DNA of 39,056 nt from Penium margaritaceum (taxonomy: Eukaryota > Streptophyta > Zygnematophyceae > Desmidiales > Peniaceae). Both the position numbers and the translations under genes were made by a program. Positions 1-9,308 of this stretch are shown here, piece after piece (positions within the stretch are counted from its first letter, which is position 1; every line of letters starts with the position of its first letter). Below the pieces are notes generated by a model, which was not told the origin of the DNA, ran no database searches, and was given only the letters and a program-made list of their open reading frames with translations. Location of the stretch: positions 59,816 to 98,871 of the forward strand of contig SZWC01004776.1 of NCBI GenBank assembly GCA_023375785.1, read 5' to 3'.

Positions 1-98
1 TGTTTCTTGCACCTGCTTGTTTGCTAGTGCACCAGCTGACTAGACAGTGTCGCCACATCAACAGCAGCAAGGTTAGGAAGCTTCCTAGCAATTTCTCA
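1..98 (+). repeat. Element A 5' LTR, 3' terminal part
   Basis: Matches the last ~98 bp of the 3' LTR at 7109-7206, including the palindrome AGGAAGCTTCCT near the end and the terminal CA. It is followed directly by the primer-binding site. Confidence 0.88.
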
Positions 99-110
99 TG
101 GTATGAGAGC
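99..110 (+). promoter_or_regulatory. Element A primer-binding site (initiator tRNA-Met type)
   Basis: TGGTATGAGAGC starts directly after the LTR. It differs at one base from TGGTATCAGAGC, the form seen in D, E and F, which complements the 3' end of plant initiator tRNA-Met. Confidence 0.85.
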
Positions 111-978
111 AGTGAGACCTCTCTCGCTAAGCCGCACCGCAGAGACACAGCACCAACAGCAGTAGTGAGAGTCACCGCCACCGCCACATCACCGGACCCG
201 TCGCAGCCGACGTTAGCAACAGCGATGTCACCACGCAATCGCCACCACCGTAGCAAGTGGAGTTGCAGCAGTGACGATATCCAGCAGCCACGCTGGTCTA
301 CAGTAGAACCACCGTGTGGCAGCAGCAGTTGTGTCTAGCTGCCAGCCTCTACACCAAAAACATAAAAAAAAAAAAAGGAGTAGCAGCTCACAGCAGCAGC
401 TTCCAACGGCGGCTACGAGCAATTGTAGCACGCGCCGGTGGCAGTAGCTTGCATCAGTGATGGCAGCAACAGATGCGAGCATCACTAGCAGCACAGCAGC
501 AGTAGTGAAACAGCAGCGGCATTGCAGCTGCTGTAGTGACAGCAGCAATAGTGACAGTGGCAGCATTGCAGCAACGGCAACGGCTACAACAGCCCACCAG
601 TAGACCCACCGCAACAGCAGCGGCGGCCTTGCACAGCACTGCTATTACACAGCAGTGCTGTGCAGCTGCGCATAAAGAGCACAGCACTATACAGGCCTGC
701 GCAGCCCTTGTGCAGTCGTGAGCACGGGGTGACGAGGTCACCCCCACCGGTCACGCGAGTTTGCGTGACAAAAAAACCACTGGCGTAAAAAGTGCTACAA
801 AATAACGCTAGCTTTTTTTCGCTAGCGTTAAAAACGCTGACGTCAGCATAGGCTGTACTGATGTCAGCAATTTTGGGGTCAAAACGGCAAATTTTTTTAA
901 CGTTTCAACTCCTCGAGAAACGCTGTCAGCTTCTTCTTCGCAACATTTTTTACGTTCGGCCCCATACTGAGCATTGCG
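111..978 (+). other. Element A leader: CAG-rich untranslated region with hairpin and palindrome
   Basis: About 870 bp between primer site and gag start. Bases 360-720 are dominated by CAG/CAA/GCA triplets without a conserved reading frame. Bases 803-830 form a 10-bp perfect inverted repeat. Bases 836-847 are a 12-bp perfect palindrome containing TGACGTCA. Poly-Cys and poly-Leu frames on the opposite strand are by-products of the triplet repeats. Confidence 0.7.
803..830 (+). repeat. Perfect hairpin in element A leader (10-bp stem, 8-nt T-rich loop)
   Basis: TAACGCTAGC at 803-812 is the exact reverse complement of GCTAGCGTTA at 821-830. The loop is seven T plus one C. It lies about 150 bp upstream of gag. 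I do not see an equivalent in the D or F leaders. Confidence 0.85.
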
Positions 979-2446
979 ATGGCGCCGGTCTGTCACAAGA
1001 GCAAAGGGCTGGTTGATCCCTCTTCCTCCTCTTCGGGCGTTATGAGTCCGCGGTCGCAATCCCTCATGATTGACGAGCGTCGTCAGTCGCAGGACAAGAT
1101 GCGCTTGCGGCAGCAGAGGCAGACCGACGCGTTGCAGGAGATCACAGAGTTACTACGAGGTCGTTTGGTGGCTTCACAGCAACCACCTGGAGAATCTACT
1201 GGAGTTGCACCATCTTCTCAGCAGTCTACACCCTACATAGCGTCGCGGCCTCAGCACCACTCATCACAGGTTCACACTTGGGATAAGGAGGAGATTGAGG
1301 ATGACTCACGCGAGCACGAGATTCGTGTGCTTGAGGAGCGCATCCGTGAGTTATGTCTGGGATCGCAGCCTCGCACTCCTCCACCATCTCGCCTTCAGGA
1401 TCAGCCACGCCGTTCAGTAGTGTTCACCTTTGGTGGTGTTTCCCTCACTGGTGGACTCCCCATACCCCGTCCACCGTCTCCCGAGCCTTAGGTCGCCCTC
1501 CCCACGGAGCGGCGACCAAAGGACTTTGAGACACCTCCACCCCGTTACGATAGCGACGAGGGCTTTGATTGTTAGGAGACCTTGTTTCGGGTGTGGGTCG
1601 ATTCTGAGGGTGTCTGGCCATACTACCACAGCCAGTACCAGACACTCGATGCTCACCAGGTCCACATAACAGCAAGAGCGATGCGCGGTATCCACTACGC
1701 CATGCCGCGGGAGACTACGGTCGACTTCCGACCCTTTCTCAATGAGACCGGGACCGGGACTAGAGCAGATCCACGTCAGGGCTGGGAGCTGTCCCTGACA
1801 CTTCTCGCTGCGGAGACCCATGCCACGAGGGCGTCCCGACTACGTGAGTTTCACTCCCTCCGTCAGCGTCCTACGGAGCTCGCAGCTGACTACTGGAGGC
1901 GCGCGATGCGCCTCTACATGCACCTTGGGACCTGTGACGGGACGCAGTTGTGGGCACTCAACACCATCATGATGGGGCCGCATTTGGACCACGTGAATCT
2001 CTCAAGGGGCTTTGATCGTGTGGCTCTTTCTGAGTTGTTAGAGTCACTACAGCTGTTTCCTTGGACCCATCGCTACTTCATCTAGGCCACATTGGCTCAT
2101 GAGGCTACCATCGCCCATCAGCAGAGTCCACTTGTTGCAGTAGTGAATGCGACCCCTCCTATGCCTCTGTCCCAGCTCACGAGTCCCACCTCCACCGCTT
2201 CCTCGTCCTCCTCCTCTATCCCAAGCGGCCACACTCATGGCGTCGCAGCGGCCGCACAGGGGAAGAAGGGGAAGAAGCAACGTAGGAAGGAACAGCAGCA
2301 GTAGCAGCAGCAGCAGTCGGCGAGTAGTGGCACTGGACGTTCTATCCACTACGACAACTGTGAAGGCGCTCACCGCGACACAGAGTGTGAGTAGCCCCTC
2401 GATTGGACTTGGATCATGCGCGGCCTTCACGTGGCACACGCGTAGC
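979..2446 (+). pseudogene. gag: Element A gag (broken)
   Basis: Encodes the capsid/nucleocapsid precursor that would package element RNA. The start ATG at 979 follows the leader as in D (16165) and F (31152). It opens with a Ser-rich stretch and a heptad-like segment (MRLRQQRQTDALQEITELL). A capsid-like region follows around 1582-2085, colinear with D and F, with the shared HATRASRLREFHSLRQ block. A zinc knuckle lies near 2355-2395 with its first Cys lost. In-frame TAG codons occur at 1489, 1573, 2083 and 2302; at 2083 the F copy has CAG. A frame change between about 2440 and 2500 separates gag from pol, whereas gag and pol share one frame in F. Confidence 0.85.
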
Positions 2447-3406
2447 GGATGTCCTCAAGTGACACACGGACTGGGTGCGACCACAAGTGCAGCAGACGCA
2501 TCCACTTCACCAGGCGGCAGTGGTGATGTGGACCCTCGAGATCGCACGATTGTGGAGCTTTGTCAGCTGCTAGTGCTTCGTACTCAGGGAGGTGCGAGTG
2601 TGTTGTCACAGCCGAGTGGTCCAAACACAGCTTGTCTTACTACCTCTGTTGCCCGTGATGATGCTTGTGGAGCCATGTTGTCTTGCGATGAGGATGGACC
2701 TGATAGTACCGACTCGCTTGACGAGTCACAGATCTTTGTTGTTTGTCATTGTCCTGAGTCCTCTGCTGAGCGTCCAGCAGAGGCAGAGTGTCCTGCGGCA
2801 TGTTGCTCAGTGTCGACGACCGGTCGTGAGCCGAGTGGCACATGGATTACTGACTCTGCTCCCACCCATCACATGACCTGACATCGTAGTGACTTTGTTG
2901 TGCTCGGACCCGTTGCGTCCGTTTGGTCTGTTTGCACAGGGTCTAGACAATCGTTGCCTGTGCAAGGAGTTGGGGTTGTACGGTTTGATGGTCCGTTTGG
3001 TCCCTTGTACATTTCTGATGTGCTCTTTGTCCCTACTCTTGAGCTCAGCCTGCTCTTTGTTCGTGCATGCACCAGGATGGGTCTCACTGTTGAGCACTCT
3101 GCTGACTGTGCCACAGTGACTACTTTTGACACACGCGCCATCGTGCTTCGTGCCTCTGTTGTTGATGACCTGTATCCTATGTCTCATTACATTCTCTCTG
3201 TTTGTTTTCGCCCTCTCTCTTATGCACGTGTGTTTGTCACTAATGTTCTCTCCCCTGAGCACCAGCGCTTGTTACATCGTCGCCTCTGCCATGTGAGCTC
3301 AGACACCGTGTTCAAGCTTATTTGAACTCAGCCATCCCTCGATCTTGACGCACCTTCTTTTGAGAAACCGCCCAAGACCGGCTGCCTTTTTTGCGCCCAG
3401 GGTAAG
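2447..3406 (+). pseudogene. pol: Element A protease and pre-integrase region (broken)
   Basis: The aspartic protease would cleave the polyprotein. Its active-site block reads WITDSAPTHHMT near 2844-2879, against WIIDSGATHHMT in D, so the Gly after the catalytic Asp-Ser is Ala. A TGA follows at 2879. Downstream is the pre-integrase region with the LHRRLCHVSSDT motif (zinc-binding His) near 3272-3310, ended by TGA at 3323, where F has CGA (Arg). Same frame as the rest of A pol. Confidence 0.82.
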
Positions 3407-4156
3407 ATGCATTGCTGCTCTTACCCTGACTTCTCCTCCCAGGCATTGCGCCCACTAGAGCTGGTCCACTCGGACCTTCTCGGTCCTCTCCCAGTCGAGT
3501 CCCTCTCTGATCGGGGTCGGTATGTTCTCACCCTGACTGATAACTTCACCCGGATGCAGTGGGTCTATAGCCTCCGTCACAAGAGCGATGCCGCATTGGC
3601 GGTCCGCTTATGGCTTGTGATGGCTGAGCGTCAGTCTCGTCACACCCTACACACATTTCGCTCAGATCGTGGTGGCGAGTTCTCAGGCAAGATGGATGCC
3701 TATTTTGCCGAGCACGGTACCTTTCGCCAGCTTTCCTCCCCTGCTACACCACAGCAAAACGGTGTATCTAAGCGTTGGAACCGCACCATGGAGGATACAG
3801 TTTGTGCTATGCGGTCTGAGTGTAGTCTACCGGGGTCCTTTGCCTTTGAGGGCTTCTCCTACATGACGTGGGTCTGGAACCGCTTGCCGCATGGTCCACT
3901 TCCAGACCATGTCACGTTGCACGAATTGTGGTTCGGCCATCATGTTGATCTCCGATTCGCAGGCGTTTGGAGGTCCCTCACCTGTGTTTGGTACACCGAG
4001 GACCAACAGGGGTCCAAGGTCTCACCTCGGGGACGCATGTGTACCTTCCTTGGCGTCTCCCCGCGGTCAAAGGCTTAGCGCTTTTGCGACCCTGCTCGCC
4101 ATCGCATTGTCGAGACTCGAGATGCTCTCTTCTTTGAGGCTCTCACCTACTGCGAC
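3407..4156 (+). pseudogene. pol: Element A integrase core (broken)
   Basis: The integrase would insert the cDNA. Two catalytic Asp are visible, in LVHSDLLGP (near 3462) and FRSDRGGEF (near 3664). The third position, Glu in NGVSERWNR of D and F, is Lys here (NGVSKRWNR near 3760-3785), so the DDE triad is lost even without the stops. The C-terminal part continues through VWRSLTCVWYTEDQQGSK to a TAG at 4076; D has TGG (Trp) at the same place. Confidence 0.88.
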
Positions 4157-5002
4157 TTGTCTAGCATTCAGTCGCTCGCCGCCGACCACGTCCCTACTTG
4201 TGTGGCCTCCCGACGGATGGGGGAGTCTAGTCCTGGAGATGGGTCCGTCTGGGCCTCCTCACCTGTCGTCCGGTCTCCAGCTGCTGACGATCCGGCCATC
4301 TTTGCTGTGGGTCTAGTAGCCCCCTCTGGCACACCTGATCCCGAGCCGGTGTCAGACCCCTCTGGCGCACCCGATCTCCTACCAGTTTCAGTCCCCTCTA
4401 TCACACCTCATCCCGTGCCCGTGTCAGACCCCTCTGACACACCCGATCTCATACCAATGTCAGTCCCCTCTTCCACACCTGATCCCGTACGCGTGTTAGT
4501 CCCCTCTGGCATACCTGATGCCGTGCCAGTGCCAGCCCCCTCTGTCGCACCTCCTCCTGTGCATACACCCATGCCCCCTATAGCTCTGGCTGAGCAGCCT
4601 TCCCCGCAGCATGAGGTGAGCGTCGCATCGGGCTACTCCCGCGAGCCCGGTGGTCGTCTTTGACCATTGGCCTCTAGGGCTTAGCGGACTTTTGACTCGG
4701 CGCCCAGGCGCCGGACTCGTAGTGTTCAGAGTGGCAAGCCTGGCACAAAGGCCCTTGGCTTGAGTGTCCAGGCAGACTACATTGAGGTACACCCAGCATG
4801 TCCTGTCGGCCACGAGTTGGTCTCTCGAGATTTGTTGGTCGCTTGTGATGCCGCAACCAACCTTGTCGTGGTCAGACCGAGTCCGGAGGCATGTGTCTTA
4901 GCCACCCGCAGCACTCCCTTGGCGACGCCTGATCCAGGCACGTTGAAGGAGGCACTCTAAGCTCACAATGGAGACCTGTGGCATGCTGCTTGTGATGATA
5001 AG
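4157..5002 (+). pseudogene. pol: Element A pol linker: Pro/Ser-rich spacer with tandem repeat
   Basis: Joins integrase to RT. It is low-complexity and Pro/Ser/Val-rich, with a seven-copy 36-bp repeat at 4322-4573, then the conserved GYSREPGGRL block near 4630, which also occurs in D and F. Stops at 4661 and near 4958 break it. No enzymatic function is expected for this part of the polyprotein. Confidence 0.7.
4322..4573 (+). repeat. 36-bp minisatellite, about 7 copies, in pol linker of element A
   Basis: Units begin CCCTCT every 36 bp (4322, 4358, 4394 and so on) and encode a 12-residue module of the type PSGTPDPEPVSD. Copies differ at several bases. The unit length keeps the pol frame open. 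The D and F linkers are Pro-rich but do not show this regular array. Confidence 0.85.
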
Positions 5003-5998
5003 GTGAGAGCCATCCGTGAGCACGGTGTCTATGAGCTTGTCGACCTCCCGCCTGGGCGGAAGGCTGTACAGGCCAAGTGGGTCTTTTGCAAGAAGGTGAA
5101 GCCTGATGGCACATTAGATCGCTACAAGGATCCTCTGACGGCCAAGGGGTTCTCGCAGGTTGAGGGAGTAGATTTCACTGACACCTTTGTACCCGTTGGC
5201 CATAGGACCACCGCTTGCACTCTGTTCGGGGTTGTTTCTCACCACAACTGAGAGCTACACCATAAGGGTGTGAACAACGCGTTCCTCCATGGCACCTTAG
5301 AGGAGGAGATCTACATGGTCCAGCCACCTGGATTCGAGGTCGGTGACAAGGTCTGGCGCTTGTGCAAGGCCTTGTACAACCTGAAACAGTCACCCAGGTG
5401 CTGGAACTTGGAGATCACCGGCACACTAACACGTGCCGGTTACGTACGGAGTGACGCTGACCCGTCCTTTCTCAAACGGACAGCTGAGAGCTTCACCGCC
5501 ATCGTGGTCTACATGGACGACCTCCTCATTGCGTCTCCTTCTATAGAGGCCGTGAAGGAGGCCAAGGCAGTCCTCCAGGTTGCCTACAAGATGAAGGACC
5601 TTGGTCTTGCACTTGTGTTCCTCGGGATGGATATCGTTCGTGATCGTCAGTGATGGACACTCTTGTTGCATCAGGCACGTTACGCTCGCGTTGTGGGGGA
5701 ACGGTTTGCTGATCTCCTGGGTGCAGTTCCTACAGCCTCCACCCCCATCACACCTGACGGGGAGGATGCTCTGAAGGTGGATGATCCCGCAGACCTGGGG
5801 GAGACAATGGGCGTGACCCTGTACTTGCGCCTGATTGGCTCTTTGATGTACTTGGCCACTACCACACGACCCAACATTGCCTTTGCTGTCAACCTCCTTG
5901 CAAATTCTTCACAGTTTCCTCGGGCAAGAGCCCTTCATGTGGTTGTGCGAGTGGTGCGGTACGTGGTGTCCACACAGTACCTCGGACTCTGCTTTTGA
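5003..5998 (+). pseudogene. pol: Element A reverse transcriptase (broken)
   Basis: Copia-type RT that would make cDNA. It starts with VYELVDLPPGRKAVQAKWVFCKK. The first catalytic block reads HHKGVNNAFLHG instead of HQMDVNNAFLHG in F, so the first Asp is lost. The second block, VVYMDDLLIAS near 5510, is intact. The connection region follows with TSTPITPDG and IGSLMYLATTTRPNIAFAVN. TGA stops lie at 5249 (Trp in D and F) and 5651, and the frame ends at 5996. All pieces are in the same frame, so the decay is mostly point mutation. Confidence 0.88.
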
Positions 5999-6493
5999 CT
6001 GCAGTGTTCAGTGGTAGTCAACGGCTACACAGACAGTGACTGGGCGTGGAGTCCTGATGGGTGTACTTGGATAGGCTACGTGTTCTTGCTTGGTGGCACC
6101 GCTGTGTCGTGGCGTAGTGGCAAGCAAGATTGTATCGCATGTAGCTCATCAGAGGCTGAGGATGTTGCTCTAGGGGCTAGGGCTACTGATGCGGTGTGGC
6201 TGCAGCGTCTATTTTGTGAGTTGCGTCAGTCTATGCCTTGCATCATTCTGCGCAGTGACAACCAGAGTGCTCTTGCCATTACAGAGAGATCTGGTGTGTT
6301 TCATGCACGCACGAAGCACATTGCTGTCGAGCATCACTTTGTGCGTGATCTTGTGGAGCGACTGGTGATCTCCGTAATCTGGGTCGGCATGGACATGCAG
6401 CGGGCTGACTTCTTGACCAAGGCACTTGGGCGCGGAAAGCTCATGGTGGCCATTCCTTCTGTTGGGCTACGCCCCTTGCCTGAGAGTGGCTGA
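5999..6493 (+). pseudogene. pol: Element A RNase H domain (end of pol)
   Basis: Would degrade the RNA strand of the cDNA hybrid. Visible blocks are GYTDSDWAWSPDG, SSSEAEDVALG, LRSDNQSALAI and ARTKHIAVEHHFVRDL, ending ADFLTKAL and the natural TGA at 6491. This segment reads open for its full length, unlike the upstream domains. A ~90-bp untranslated stretch then leads to the purine tract. Confidence 0.87.
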
Positions 6494-6581
6494 GAGTGGG
6501 GTGTGTGAGCATGGACTGTTGAGCATCCTGTTGTGCACCTGTGTCAGTTCAGCACGTGTATGGACATGCGTACCATCGGGT

Positions 6582-6591
6582 CATGGGGGAG
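6582..6591 (+). promoter_or_regulatory. Element A polypurine tract
   Basis: CATGGGGGAG ends directly before the LTR start TGTTG. A near-identical block (TATGGACATGCGTACCATCG, then the purines) precedes the 3' LTR in A, D and F. Confidence 0.85.
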
Positions 6592-7206
6592 TGTTGTAAT
6601 GTGAGTTGTTTCCATCCATTTGTATAGCTTACGGTGACCACTTGGCTGTGTCCATGCTCGTGCAGATCCGTGACGGTTGGTGGATCCATCCATCAGCAGC
6701 TGCCAGACGACTACCACGACGTCCCGGGTGCTTGCTAGGGTGCTTTAAAGTTTTTCTGTAGAGGTTAGAGTTTTCTCGGTGGACTGGCTCTCGACCTGAT
6801 TTGCATGTTTTGCATTATATGTCCACCGATCGATGTCAGAATTGTGCTTGTGACCAATCGTAGCATCCGGCTCAAGATTTTGCACCTCTATGCTCAGACG
6901 GTGTTGAGTTTGGATGCTTGTGTGCAGAGTCGCGGCCAAAACAGTGGTTTTGAGCCGGTTTAGGACAAAATGACACTGTCGCGTGCGTCACCCGCCGTGT
7001 GCCGCGGCAGGTATCTATGATGTGTGCTTGTCAGTTTTCATTCCTCTCTGCATTACTAAGCCATTGGAGCTTATGAGACTTTGCGCATCTCCCTAGCCTG
7101 ATCCTTGTTGTTTCTTTATCCTGCTTGCTTGCTAGTGCGCCACCTTACTGGACAGTGTCGCCACATCAGCAACAGCAAGGTTAGGAAGCTTCCTAGCAAA
7201 TTCTCA
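6592..7206 (+). repeat. Element A 3' LTR (615 bp)
   Basis: Starts TGTTG after the purine tract and ends TTCTCA. It shares with the D and F LTRs the block near 6934 (GGCCAAAAC then GTTTTG), a GC-rich inverted repeat just before a TATA-like TATCTATG (near 7013), and AGGAAGCTTCCT near the end. The LTR would hold promoter and polyadenylation signals. Confidence 0.9.
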
Positions 7207-7492
7207 TGGTTCAGGCGCATGTGAGAGCGTGTGGCTGCGTCGGCCCGTCGCATCCATCACATTGCATTGTGACAATGAGAGTTCCATGGCCATCGCCGAC
7301 ACTGACGGCGTACATTGTACACGCACAAAGCACATCAATGTTGAGTATCACTATGTGCGTTCATTGTTGCATGACGGTAGCATCAGCATTGTGTGGATTG
7401 AGAGAGTACGACAGTTGGTTGACTTCTTGACCAAGGCACTGAAGCGTGACTCATTCAAGAAGGCTATGAGTTTAGTGGGCGTACGTCCGTGA
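7207..7492 (+). pseudogene. pol: Element B: RNase H C-terminal stump of an older copia element
   Basis: An open frame beginning next to A's 3' LTR encodes ESVWLRR, then LHCDNESSMAIAD, TRTKHINVEYHYVRSLL, VDFLTKALKRDSFKKAMSLVGVRP and a stop. These are the final ~90 residues of a copia RNase H. The sequence differs from A, D and F. The upstream part is missing from the window, as expected if A inserted here. The target duplication would be about TGGTT (7207-7211), but its mate is off-window. Confidence 0.85.
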
Positions 7493-7591
7493 GTTGCACC
7501 CTTTGTCCTCGCTTCTATATCCATGTGCCCTCGGGGAATTTATCCATGCCATGTGATGATGCCTGCCCATGTGCACTGCGCCTGTGAGTCA

Positions 7592-8100
7592 TGGGGGAGT
7601 ATTTGTTTTTTCCGTGTCTCTCATTGTACTCTGTTGTGTCCTCCCGGCTTGTGTACATTGGCGTGCAGATGACTGACGGCGAGACTGAACGCCACTGGAG
7701 TATCGTCCGGTGGAGCCGACGCACGCTAAGGCCTATTTGTAGTTCGCTCGAGCCTCCTCCATACGTCAACGTGCTCAGCTCCATCAGCATGCGTCCTTGG
7801 CGGTCGAGCCGCCGGTGGTCACTGGCTCCAAAGGTCGTCTGCGTGCTTGTGGTGTTGGATCTCACTATGTTGTGTCTATAGCATCATGCTCTGCCTAGGG
7901 TCCATATTTCATATTGCGGGACACTGTTTGGCACATTGGACTAGCGTAGGCACTGCCTGGGTTCGGATAGTCATAACTCTTTGTTACCATTTTTCTAACT
8001 GTTTCTGACCGCACGGCTCCATTTGCAGCGTTGGTATCATGGTATGGTCCAGATTTCAGGCAAAACGGATGACGCCCGGGTTTTGGGCTGTCGGCCGTCT
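7592..8100 (+). repeat. Element B polypurine tract and probable 3' LTR (right end uncertain)
   Basis: TGGGGGAG at 7592-7599 follows the B RNase H end by ~100 bp, as in the other elements, and is followed by TATTTG at 7600, where the family has TGTT. The LTR body has no second copy in this window, so its right edge cannot be set; 8100 is a guess. Confidence 0.45.
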
Positions 8101-8419
8101 GGCAGGCTTCACCGACAAAATCTGCCAGCCTGAAAATAGAGCTATTCTCTGATTGGCTGGTGATCTGAGCAACAAGCTGTACAGAGCTGGGGGAGAGCTA
8201 GAACTTGGAGGGGTCTCCCATTGTTGTTCATTCTTGATTACTAATCAATCACTTCCAGTTTTCAGCTGCTTTCTGGTGCGCGCATCTTTGAGTAACAAAC
8301 CCAGAGCTCACAAACTCAGACTCTGGAACAGCAGACTGAGGGGGTAGCAGACTTAAGCAACGAGCGTGGAAGCCCGCACGCTGCATCAACAACGCTGCTG
8401 CCTCAACCTGTTACATAGA
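8101..8419. other. Unassigned stretch between B LTR and H relic
   Basis: No coding frame with recognisable similarity. It may hold the remaining end of the minus-strand LTR H or of B's LTR, or host sequence. I see no further structure in it. Confidence 0.3.
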
Positions 8420-8629
8420 TTCTAGCTGTGCCTGGGTCTCGACAACCGAGAAAACTCTATCAGACATGAACGTATAAATCTAGCTGCTAGAATGCATCAC
8501 ACGTATCACAGAGGGAGAAACATAGCAACTAGAGATCAATCAACACAAGCTAGGAGGCTCTCTCTGCACAGGGCTACATGACAGCTCAAAGCCCATATAC
8601 CACCACCGTTACCACCAGGGTCCGCATCA
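8420..8629 (-). repeat. LTR relic H, left part (minus strand), split by element C
   Basis: Read on the minus strand, the part next to C (8596-8629) continues the LTR fragment at 38224-38308 colinearly with the D LTR: GATCC, GCGGACCCTGGTGG, and so on. Further in, near 8430-8450, the minus strand has GAGTTTTCTCGG as in the A LTR at 6769 and at a similar distance from the LTR start. C's duplication catca sits at the break. The far end is not identifiable. Confidence 0.6.
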
Positions 8630-9296
8630 TGTTGGTTTGTCTGGCTTCCACCCGTCACGACCGACACCGATAGATTACCCATATACCCACATTGGGGGTA
8701 CATGGTGGAGGAGAGCATGACAACATGACAGGCCTTCGGAGTGTCTCGAGACTTCTCCAGTGCGTACGACAGCAGTGGCGAGACACGGTTGATGCGTTCC
8801 GGCAGCCCTGTTGGCTCCTCGGTAGCTAGGAGAGTTTTCTCGATGGGTTGAGACCCGCGCACCTGGTGGACTGTACCAGTGCGACAAGGAGACCCGATGG
8901 CTGTAGTAGGGCTTTCGATGTTCGGAAAGTCGTAGGTGATGTGTGGGTGCCGATTCTGAGATTTCTTAGCACTGCTTGTATTTTCTCGGTGGTCAAGACC
9001 CTGGGATTCGGAGAGTTGTTTTGGTGCCTCGAGGAGAACACCAATACTGTTATCATGGTGTATGCAGTGTGTTCTCCCCGCTGACGCGTTTGGGTTTAGC
9101 GGGGGTGACGGGGCCTGTGCAGCTAGCTGCCGGCGCCCCTATATAAGCCTGCTAAGGGCTCATTTGTAGCTTCTCCTTGTTCTTTTATATTCAGTATTCT
9201 AGACTTTGCCAAATTCTTGCCATCTTGCATTGCACTCACCCACAGAGCTCATGTTTGTTTTTGCATGGGCCTGCATGCCCAAAAATGTTTCCAATT
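8630..9296 (+). repeat. Element C 5' LTR (667 bp)
   Basis: Starts TGTTGG and ends CCAATT, next to the primer site. It aligns with 14594-14714 plus 29544-29597 plus 37730-38223. It contains two copies of a GGT(C/T)(G/A)AGACCC motif (near 8846 and 8991) and a TATA box at 9140. The 3' terminal dinucleotide is TT rather than CA, but both LTR copies and the target duplication agree with this boundary. Confidence 0.88.
9140..9147 (+). promoter_or_regulatory. Probable TATA box in element C LTR
   Basis: TATATAAG lies in a GC-rich context (GGCGCCCC upstream). The 3' LTR copy reads TGTATAAG near 38069. It sits about 150 bp before the LTR end, a reasonable position for the U3/R border. Confidence 0.7.
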
Positions 9297-9308
9297 TGGT
9301 ATCAGAGT
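9297..9308 (+). promoter_or_regulatory. Element C primer-binding site
   Basis: TGGTATCAGAGT begins directly after the LTR and matches the initiator tRNA-Met type site of D, E and F except for the last base. Confidence 0.87.

Larger units (their letters stand above)
1..7206 (+). mobile_element. Element A: Ty1/copia LTR retrotransposon, decayed, 5' LTR cut by window edge
   Basis: A retrotransposon that would copy itself through an RNA intermediate. It has the end of a 5' LTR (1-98), a primer-binding site (99-110), a CAG-rich leader, gag, pol in the copia order (protease, integrase, RT, RNase H), a purine tract (6582-6591) and a complete 3' LTR (6592-7206). The last ~98 bp of the two LTRs match closely. 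All domains are broken by stops, so the copy cannot be autonomous. Immediately after its 3' LTR lies an RNase H stump of another copia element (B), so A most likely inserted into B. The target duplication cannot be tested because the left side is outside the window. Confidence 0.93.

Noticed and set aside
4322..4573. Regular 36-bp repeats resembling a CRISPR array
   Set aside because: Units are contiguous without unique spacers, diverged, in frame with pol, and the genome is eukaryotic.
8033..8044. Possible primer-binding site TGGTATCATGGT
   Set aside because: It matches only the first eight bases of the initiator tRNA-Met site, and no LTR end or internal region can be placed around it.
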